Shown: one piece after another, positions 26,925 through 32,772 of the stretch
How positions within the stretch are numbered: the first letter of the stretch is position 1
Layout: each line of letters begins with the position of its first letter
DNA from: an uncultured Clostridia bacterium
GTDB lineage: Bacteria > Bacillota > Clostridia > TANB77 > CAG-508
Assembly: GCA_947599825.1 (NCBI GenBank)
Contig: CANQFS010000016.1
Coordinates: 1 to 32,772 of the forward strand
Direction: 5' to 3'
Length of the DNA stretch: 32,772 nt
The notes under the pieces: model-generated
Told to the model about the DNA's origin: nothing
The model's input: the letters and a program-made list of their open reading frames with translations, nothing else
Databases searched by the model: none
Program-made: the position numbers and the translations under genes

Positions 26925-27221
26925 ATGAAAATAAAAAAAATTTTAGACAGAATTGTAGATTTCTGTACATCAAGTCCATTTGTAGATGAAACTCAAAAAT
27001 TGTACAAAGATTTTAACAAAAGGAAAATGTTCTTTTTGGAAAATAATTCAAAAAGAATTATTAAAGAAATTTTTATTCCCCAAATTCAACACCAAATTTT
27101 TGAAAAAGATAACATTCTTATTTCTGAAGAACAAGCTCTTCCGATTGCAGTTCAAAAATTTCTCTTTAAGCGAGAGTGTGGACTGATAGATGAATTAAAT
27201 AATTTAGTGGAGGAGAACTAA
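26925..27221 (+). CDS. Hypothetical early protein
   Basis: 98 aa; first gene of the rightward operon, downstream of the control region. Confidence 0.7.
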   Translation: MKIKKILDRIVDFCTSSPFVDETQKLYKDFNKRKMFFLENNSKRIIKEIFIPQIQHQIFEKDNILISEEQALPIAVQKFLFKRECGLIDELNNLVEEN

Positions 27222-27385
27222 TGGATTACATAGATTATGTACTGGATCAATATTATGACGAGATAGAACTTGCAGACGAAATGGAAAAACAAGGCTTTGA
27301 TAATTATGACAAATATCTCGAATATCTCGAAGACCAAAAAGAAGAGGCTCAAATTCTACTATACGAATCATTACAAGGTAAATAA
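27221..27385 (+). CDS. Short early protein (54 aa), acidic
   Basis: Below the track cutoff. MDYIDYVLDQYYDEIELADEMEKQGFDNYDKYLEYLEDQKEEAQILLYESLQGK; AGGAG RBS; TAATG overlap with the upstream gene. Confidence 0.72.
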   Translation: MDYIDYVLDQYYDEIELADEMEKQGFDNYDKYLEYLEDQKEEAQILLYESLQGK

Positions 27386-27408
27386 AAAAAATGAAAGGCG
27401 GCAAACAA

Positions 27409-28374
27409 ATGGCAACACAAACAACAATTTCACACAATGATGTAGTAACAAACAGACATGAATACATAGGTGGTAGCGACATAGCAGCAATTTTAAATAT
27501 GTCTCGTTATAAAACACCTCTTAAATTATGGGCAGAAAAAACCAAAAAAATACAAATGCCGGATATATCAAATATTGAGGCAGTAGAAATGGGTACAAAA
27601 TTAGAGCAATTTGTTGCTGATATGTTCACAGAAAGAACTGGCAAGATTGTAAGAAGAGCTGCAAAAGTATATCAACACCCAGACTATCCTTATATGGTTG
27701 CACACATTGATAGACTTGTAACCGGCACAGATGAACTTTTGGAATGCAAGACTTGTTCTGTTTTCAAAAAAGATGAGTGGATTGGTGAAGAAATACCGCA
27801 AGAATACATTTTACAACTTATGTGGTATCTCGGAATTACAGGAAGAAAAATAGGATATATTGCAGTTCTTATTGGGGGTCAATCTTTTAAATACAAACAA
27901 ATTGAGTTTGACAAAGAAATGTTTGATTCAATGGTCGAAGCTGCCAAAGAATTTTGGCAACACGTCAAAGAAGATACACCCCCTGCAGTTGTTGCTGAAG
28001 ATGATGAAACATTAAAAGAATTATACTCTAACAATTCTGAAGTAATGATTGAACTTTTTCCGGAAGATGAAAAATCGACAGAAGCAACAATGAACTTAGA
28101 AGATGCAATAGCTCATATACAAGAGTTAAAAATGCACAAGTCCAATATAGAAGATGAAATAAAAGAAGAAGAAACAAAATTAAAAAATATCATTAAAGAC
28201 AATCTCGGAATTAAAACACCTAAATATGTTGTAACTTGGAAATCTCAAGAAAAAACGAATCTAAACACAAAACTTTTAAAAGAAGAAAAACCGGAAATAT
28301 ATGAAAAATACAAACAAATTTCAAGTTACAGAGTTATGAAAATTACAAAAAATAAAGAAACAGAGGTGGCATAA
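27409..28374 (+). CDS. yqaJ: YqaJ-type phage recombination exonuclease
   Basis: HEYIGGSDIAAILNMSRYKTPLKLWAEKT, EMGTKLEQFVADMF, VAHIDRLV...LLECKT, PQEYILQLMWYLGITG. Start moved to ATG 27409 (RBS GAAAGGCGG). Followed by RecT. Confidence 0.9.
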   Translation: MATQTTISHNDVVTNRHEYIGGSDIAAILNMSRYKTPLKLWAEKTKKIQMPDISNIEAVEMGTKLEQFVADMFTERTGKIVRRAAKVYQHPDYPYMVAHIDRLVTGTDELLECKTCSVFKKDEWIGEEIPQEYILQLMWYLGITGRKIGYIAVLIGGQSFKYKQIEFDKEMFDSMVEAAKEFWQHVKEDTPPAVVAEDDETLKELYSNNSEVMIELFPEDEKSTEATMNLEDAIAHIQELKMHKSNIEDEIKEEETKLKNIIKDNLGIKTPKYVVTWKSQEKTNLNTKLLKEEKPEIYEKYKQISSYRVMKITKNKETEVA

Positions 28375-29276
28375 TGGCTCAAAATACTGCAGTTGAAAAA
28401 TTAAAAGTTCAAGTTATAGAACAAAGACAAAAAGCAAAGCCAATTGAGGTTTTAATACAAAAATCACTTAATGAATTAGGAAAAGCAGTTCCCTCTTGTA
28501 TGAGTGCTGAAAGATTAGCAAGAATAGCTTTCACAACATTAAGGCTTAATTCTAAATTAACAGAATGTACTCCGGAATCATTTTTAGGTGCTTTATTTCA
28601 ATCTGCTCAATTAGGTTTAGAACCAAATGTCGAGGGACAAGCATATATAATTCCTTATTTAAATTCTAAAAAAATTACTAATCCAGAAACAGGAAAACCG
28701 GAATGGATAAAAGTAATGGAGGCACAATTCCAAATTGGTTATAAAGGCTATATTGAATTATTTTATCGTCATAATGCAGCAGATTATATAGATATGCATA
28801 CAGTTTATGAAAATGACATATTTGAATTTAACTACGGTACAGAGGCATATTTAAAACATTGTCCTACGTTTAAAGATAGAGGAAATGTAATAGCTTTTTA
28901 TGCCGTAGCAAAGATTAAAAACGGTGGAAGTGTATTTAAAGTTATGTCTAAAGAAGAATGTATGGCACATGGTGAAACACATTCTAAATGCTTTGATAAG
29001 GAAACCAAAACTTTTGATAAAAATTCCCCCTGGTTTAAAGATCCAAATGCTATGTGTAAAAAAACTGTTTTGATTCAATTAGCAAAATTATTGCCTAAAT
29101 CTATTGAACTTCAAAAGGCTTTAGCTATGGACAACACAACAAAATCAAAAGTTGACCTTGATATGTTCAACATATCAGATGAAACAAATTGGGAAGATGT
29201 GCCGGACCAGACTCCAGTATTACCAGATAAAAAGACTAAAAAAGATAGTTTGCCGCTATCTAAGGTAGAGGGGTAA
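28374..29276 (+). CDS. recT: RecT family ssDNA-annealing protein
   Basis: PSCMSAERLARIAFTTLRLNSKLTECTPESFLGALFQSAQLGLEPNVEGQAYIIPY...FQIGYKGYIELFYR; ATGG overlap with the exonuclease stop. Confidence 0.93.
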   Translation: MAQNTAVEKLKVQVIEQRQKAKPIEVLIQKSLNELGKAVPSCMSAERLARIAFTTLRLNSKLTECTPESFLGALFQSAQLGLEPNVEGQAYIIPYLNSKKITNPETGKPEWIKVMEAQFQIGYKGYIELFYRHNAADYIDMHTVYENDIFEFNYGTEAYLKHCPTFKDRGNVIAFYAVAKIKNGGSVFKVMSKEECMAHGETHSKCFDKETKTFDKNSPWFKDPNAMCKKTVLIQLAKLLPKSIELQKALAMDNTTKSKVDLDMFNISDETNWEDVPDQTPVLPDKKTKKDSLPLSKVEG

Positions 29277-29287
29277 AACCCTCTACC
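29264..29287 (+). other. Hairpin overlapping the recT stop codon
   Basis: GGTAGAGGG(29264-29272)-GTAAAA-CCCTCTACC(29279-29287), perfect 9-bp arms; no T-tract follows. Confidence 0.6.
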
Positions 29288-29299
29288 ACCTCATAAAAA

Positions 29300-29490
29300 T
29301 TAAAAAGTTGTCCATTGTTTACATTTTTCTGAGTACAACGTAAAAGCAAGAAAAATGCGGGAGCAATAACCGAAAGAGAACGACCAAGCAAGGCGGTCTG
29401 AACACAACCGTAAACGACTGATGAACGAAAAAAGCAGTCTGCGGAATGGAACAAGAATAACCATTGACAGCCGGAGAGACGGCAATATAA
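29300..29490 (+). ncRNA. Candidate structured noncoding RNA upstream of tRNA-Trp
   Basis: GC-elevated relative to flanks; no convincing coding frame; inverted repeats GTTGT(29307-29311)/ACAAC(29335-29339), CGGT(29394-29397)/ACCG(29407-29410), GACTG(29416-29420)/CAGTC(29435-29439), GCCG(29470-29473)/CGGC(29480-29483). Confidence 0.35.
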
Positions 29491-29561
29491 ACAAGTGTAG
29501 TGTAATGGTAGCACGTTTGTCTCCAAAACAAAAAGTTAAAGTTCAATTCTTTACACTTGCG
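29491..29561 (+). tRNA. tRNA-Trp (anticodon CCA)
   Basis: ACAAGTG-TA-GTGT AATGGTA GCAC-G-TTTGT CTCCAAA ACAAA-AAGT-TAAAG TTCAATT CTTTA-CACTTGC-G. D, anticodon and T stems pair; acceptor pairs 6/7 (A-C at 1:72). U8, A14, G18G19, A21, U33, G53, U54U55C56, A58, C61 present. Anticodon CCA at 29523-29525. No encoded 3' CCA. Confidence 0.85.
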
Positions 29562-29596
29562 AATAAGTAATTAGACATAAGAGAAAAGGGAGAAAA

Positions 29597-29968
29597 ATGT
29601 TAAACAAATTTGAACTTCAAGGAAGAGTTGGCTTTATTGATATTGTATATAAAGACAACGATAAAGGAACTGTTTATACAACAGTTAATTTAGGAATTAA
29701 AAAGAACGAATCAGGAAACAGTAATGATGAAAAAAATTGGGATAATGTATTCATTACATTTTTCAATACTGAAAAAAGAAAAACAGCTGAAATATTGGCG
29801 GAAAAAGTAAAAAAAGGTGATTATATCAGAGTTGTTGGTAAAATATCCGAAAATAGATATACTCCTGAAGGTTCCGATAAAGAGAAATCAGAAGTTAAAT
29901 TAATAGGTTTTGGATTTAAAAAACAAGAATATGATGAAATGCAGTTAGAGTGGGTTGACATAGATTAA
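29597..29968 (+). CDS. ssb: Single-stranded DNA-binding protein
   Basis: 123-aa OB-fold-like: MLNKFELQGRVGFIDIVYKDN...WDNVFITFFNTEKRKTAEILAEKVKKGDYIRVVGKISENRY. Confidence 0.8.
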   Translation: MLNKFELQGRVGFIDIVYKDNDKGTVYTTVNLGIKKNESGNSNDEKNWDNVFITFFNTEKRKTAEILAEKVKKGDYIRVVGKISENRYTPEGSDKEKSEVKLIGFGFKKQEYDEMQLEWVDID

Positions 29969-30615
29969 TGAACTTGCAATTGGAAGTAGATTTAATAAAT
30001 GAGCCTAGAGTTGTAAAAATGATGAATGATTATTTTTACGAGGGCTATGCCATATTCGTACTTATTTTGTGTGAATTGTGCAAACAAAAGGATTATAAAT
30101 ATTCACTTAAAGATTTGGATATTTTATATGTCAATATCAAAGCGAATATTTTTCTAAGAGATAGGAATTTTATTAATACTTTTGTTCACAATTGTATAAA
30201 TAAATATGAATCAAAAGGCAAGTATTTATTTCAATCAAACGGTTTAATGTTCTGGTCTGACGATTTAATTGAAATTATAAGAAAAAAAGAAACAAAAAGA
30301 AAAAATGGTGAAAAAGGCGGCAGACCAGCTAAACCTATTGTACAAAATCCGATTAAAAAAGCTGATATTGAATATGTTAATTTAGAAAAAACGGATTATG
30401 AAAAATTAACTGCTAAATTTGGAACTGAAATGATAGATACGGGAATTGTAATTCTTGATAATTGGTTAGCAACAATAAAAGCAGGGAATCCGGCACCAAA
30501 AAAATATATGAATAAAAATCATTATAGCCTTTTTAGGCGAGATGGCTGGGTTCTTAGAGGAGCTTCAAAAGAATTAGAAAGAAACAACAAAACTTCTATT
30601 TGGGGAAATATTTAA
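29968..30615 (+). CDS. Phage replication protein, Lin1244/Lin1753-like (DUF4373) N-terminus
   Basis: DLINEPRVVKMMNDYFYEGYAIFVLILCELCKQKDYKYSLKDLDILYVNI...; KRKNGEKGGRPAK; located before the primase-helicase. Confidence 0.75.
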   Translation: MNLQLEVDLINEPRVVKMMNDYFYEGYAIFVLILCELCKQKDYKYSLKDLDILYVNIKANIFLRDRNFINTFVHNCINKYESKGKYLFQSNGLMFWSDDLIEIIRKKETKRKNGEKGGRPAKPIVQNPIKKADIEYVNLEKTDYEKLTAKFGTEMIDTGIVILDNWLATIKAGNPAPKKYMNKNHYSLFRRDGWVLRGASKELERNNKTSIWGNI

Positions 30616-30616
30616 A

Positions 30617-32236
30617 ATGGAATATAGAGACAAACTTCATAGACTTGGTATTACATTAGAAAGAAGTGGAAAACAAACTTGTCCTCAATGTAGTGAAACA
30701 AGAAAAAATAAATTAGATAAATGTTTATCTGTTACATATTCGGACGATGGAGTTTTATATAACTGTCATCATTGTAGTTGGAATGGAATTGTTTATTATA
30801 GAGATAAATATGAAACTCAAAAAAGTTATAAAAAACCAGCACCACCAAAAGTAGTAAAAGAACTTGAGCCAATATATAAATACTTTCAAAAAAGAGGTAT
30901 TTCAAAAGAAACAGTACAGAAATATGATATTTCTTACAATGATAAAAAAGAAATTGTTTTCCCATATTATAAATACGGTGAATTAGTAAATATAAAATAT
31001 CGTACTAATTTGGGAAATGGTAAAAAAAGTTTCAGACAAGAGCAAGATACTGAAAAAACATTATTTGGAATGGATCAAGTAAAAAATAAAGAAGTTTTAG
31101 TTTGGGTAGAGGGAGAAATAGATGTTCTTTCTTTAGCTGAACAGAATATTGAATCTGTATCAGTTCCACAAGGTGCCGGAGAAAATAAGTTGGAGTGTAT
31201 TGAAAATTGTTTTGAGTTTATAGAACAATTTAAAACACATATTATTGCAGTTGATAATGATATTCCTGGAGATAAATTAAAATTAAATCTATTAAATCGT
31301 TTAGGTAAAAATAAATGTAAAGTAGTAAATTGGAAACAATATAAAGATGCTAACGAGGCTTTAGTTGCAGAAGAAAATCTACAAAATTTTATAGATGCGG
31401 CAGAGGATATTGCACCAGACGGAATTATTCATTTTGAAGATTGTTTTGATGAAATATACAAGTTTAATTACGAACAAGATGCAGATTTTTATAAAACAGG
31501 CTGGTTAAAATTAGATAATATTATTAAAATTAGATTAGGTCATTTAATGATAGTTACAGGTTATCCGTCACGAGGGAAATCTACTTTTGTTGATAACTTC
31601 TTAATGAATTTATCTAAAAAATATAATTTAAAACATTTAATAGCCTCTTTTGAAAGCACCTTAGCAATTCACTATAATTCACTTCTTGAAATGTATTTGG
31701 AAAAACCAATATACAAAATAAAAGAAGAAAATAAAATCTTAGACAATAATAGTTTTAATTTTATTGCCGATCACTTTATACGATTTGATACAGATAAACA
31801 ATGGACAATAGATGAAATATGCGAAAGAACGGAACAAATTGTTAGAAAATATGGTACGCATACACTTGTAATAGATCCATATAACAGGTTAAACAATGTT
31901 TTTCCAAATGGAAGAGAAGATTTATATGTAGGAAGTATTCTTTCAAAATTAATAATACTTGCTAAGAAATTAAATATTCTAGTTATATTTGTTGCCCACC
32001 CCAAAAAACCAGACGGCGAAAAAATGCCTAATATGTATTCTATTTCTGGCTCTAGTGATTGGTATAATATGGCAGATTATGGGATTGTAGTTCATAGGGA
32101 AAGAAATCAAGACGGCAAATTAAGTAATTGTCCTCAAATTATGGTACAAAAAGTTAAAAATTTTGCGTTGGGTTCTCCCGGTGGTGGTTTAGTTGATTTA
32201 TTTTATGATTCATCAAAAAGAATATTAGTAGATTAG
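30617..32236 (+). CDS. Primase-helicase (zinc finger, TOPRIM, DnaB-type helicase)
   Basis: Zinc finger CPQCSETRKNKLDKC...CHHCSWNG; TOPRIM VWVEGEIDVLSLAEQ and IAVDNDIPGD; Walker A VTGYPSRGKSTFVDNF; VIDPYNRL; VAHPKKPDG...SGSSDWYNMADYGIVVHRE (T7 gp4/Twinkle-like). Confidence 0.92.
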   Translation: MEYRDKLHRLGITLERSGKQTCPQCSETRKNKLDKCLSVTYSDDGVLYNCHHCSWNGIVYYRDKYETQKSYKKPAPPKVVKELEPIYKYFQKRGISKETVQKYDISYNDKKEIVFPYYKYGELVNIKYRTNLGNGKKSFRQEQDTEKTLFGMDQVKNKEVLVWVEGEIDVLSLAEQNIESVSVPQGAGENKLECIENCFEFIEQFKTHIIAVDNDIPGDKLKLNLLNRLGKNKCKVVNWKQYKDANEALVAEENLQNFIDAAEDIAPDGIIHFEDCFDEIYKFNYEQDADFYKTGWLKLDNIIKIRLGHLMIVTGYPSRGKSTFVDNFLMNLSKKYNLKHLIASFESTLAIHYNSLLEMYLEKPIYKIKEENKILDNNSFNFIADHFIRFDTDKQWTIDEICERTEQIVRKYGTHTLVIDPYNRLNNVFPNGREDLYVGSILSKLIILAKKLNILVIFVAHPKKPDGEKMPNMYSISGSSDWYNMADYGIVVHRERNQDGKLSNCPQIMVQKVKNFALGSPGGGLVDLFYDSSKRILVD

Positions 32237-32249
32237 TAGGAACGTCCTT

Positions 32250-32378
32250 ATGAATTGGAAAGAATATGAACGACGAAAAAAAGCAAAACCAGATAATATT
32301 TCATCTGAAGAATACGAAAAATTTATAAAAAAGATAGTAAAGGATTTAGAAAATGGAACAAAAAACAAAAAATTCTAA
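32250..32378 (+). CDS. Short ORF (42 aa)
   Basis: MNWKEYERRKKAKPDNISSEEYEKFIKKIVKDLENGTKNKKF downstream of the primase-helicase; below the track cutoff. Confidence 0.55.
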   Translation: MNWKEYERRKKAKPDNISSEEYEKFIKKIVKDLENGTKNKKF

Positions 32379-32413
32379 ATACAAAATATTTAAAACTACT
32401 TCAAGGGTTAAAT

Positions 32414-32764
32414 ATGAAACAGCCAATAAAAATAACTAATGAAGAAATAAAAAAATATCCAATATATTTATTAAACACTCAAGGAAAATTAATTCGGATT
32501 TATTGGATAAAGTCTAAAGATGATTACGACCATAATAAACATGTACTTCATCATTACATAAAATATCAATCATTTGTAAAAAATCAAAAGTGGTATGAAG
32601 AACAAGGAATACAACAAAAACTAATATTTATATCTCATATATGCCACGAACATATACACGATATAGGAATAAAACAATTAACAGATGAAGAATTTGAAAA
32701 AAAGTACAAAATTTCAAAATGGAAATTAATCTACAACAGAAAATATACAGAAGAAAGGAAATAA
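32414..32764 (+). CDS. Hypothetical protein, His-rich (possible HNH/His-Me-finger-like)
   Basis: 116 aa; HVLHHYIKYQSFVKNQKWYEEQGIQQKLIFISHICHEHIHDIGIKQLTDEEFEKKYKISK; recurring His pattern, no Cys pairs. Confidence 0.55.
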   Translation: MKQPIKITNEEIKKYPIYLLNTQGKLIRIYWIKSKDDYDHNKHVLHHYIKYQSFVKNQKWYEEQGIQQKLIFISHICHEHIHDIGIKQLTDEEFEKKYKISKWKLIYNRKYTEERK

Positions 32765-32772
32765 AAATGAAT

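Noticed and set aside
26785-26979. 64-aa - strand ORF across the control region
   Set aside because: Covers the palindromes and the start of the + early gene; hydrophobic low-complexity translation.
29260-29546. Three - strand ORFs (88, 64, 75 aa) between recT and ssb
   Set aside because: Overlap the tRNA-Trp gene and candidate ncRNA; Cys/Leu/Phe-rich compositions unlike neighbouring proteins; opposite to operon direction.
29421-29570. 49-aa + strand ORF MNEKSSLRNGTRITIDSRRDGNINKCSVMVARLSPKQKVKVQFFTLANK
   Set aside because: Runs through the entire tRNA-Trp cloverleaf; the tRNA explains the conserved bases better.
29341-29570. TGA recoding to Trp suggested by tRNA-Trp and open stretches interrupted by TGA
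   Set aside because: Anticodon is CCA, not TCA, and the long genes read through with the standard code without internal TGA.

Overview
The window is an AT-rich segment of a tailed, podovirus-like phage that is probably temperate. It has two divergent modules. A leftward (-) late module (about 25.3 kb down to 1) encodes a small-terminase-like protein, portal, scaffold, major capsid protein, a possible head decoration protein, a SAP-domain protein, head-tail adaptor, tubular/stabilization tail protein, a GNAT-like protein, ejection/internal virion proteins, a 3407-aa polyvalent megaprotein, tail fibre genes and a truncated DUF1353-like gene at the left edge. A rightward (+) early module (about 26.9 kb to the end) encodes a YqaJ-type exonuclease, RecT, SSB, a Lin1244/DUF4373-like replication protein and a primase-helicase. 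An S24-type (LexA/CI-like) repressor sits between them on the - strand, next to a secreted 60-bp-repeat protein. The most interesting items are: (i) the megaprotein, which fuses an Ala/Gly-rich hydrophobic region, an N6-adenine MTase, an SF2/SNF2-like helicase, an HEVGH zincin motif and a virion-like C-terminus, with a repeated IAPxT motif in its linkers; (ii) a tRNA-Trp(CCA) gene absent from the ORF track, with a GC-elevated, hairpin-rich noncoding segment before it; (iii) the secreted tandem-repeat protein beside the repressor; (iv) nested palindromes in the lysis/lysogeny control region; (v) several short translationally coupled ORFs below the ORF-track cutoff. No large terminase, integrase or endolysin was recognised in the window. 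All family assignments come from reading motifs; no database search was run.
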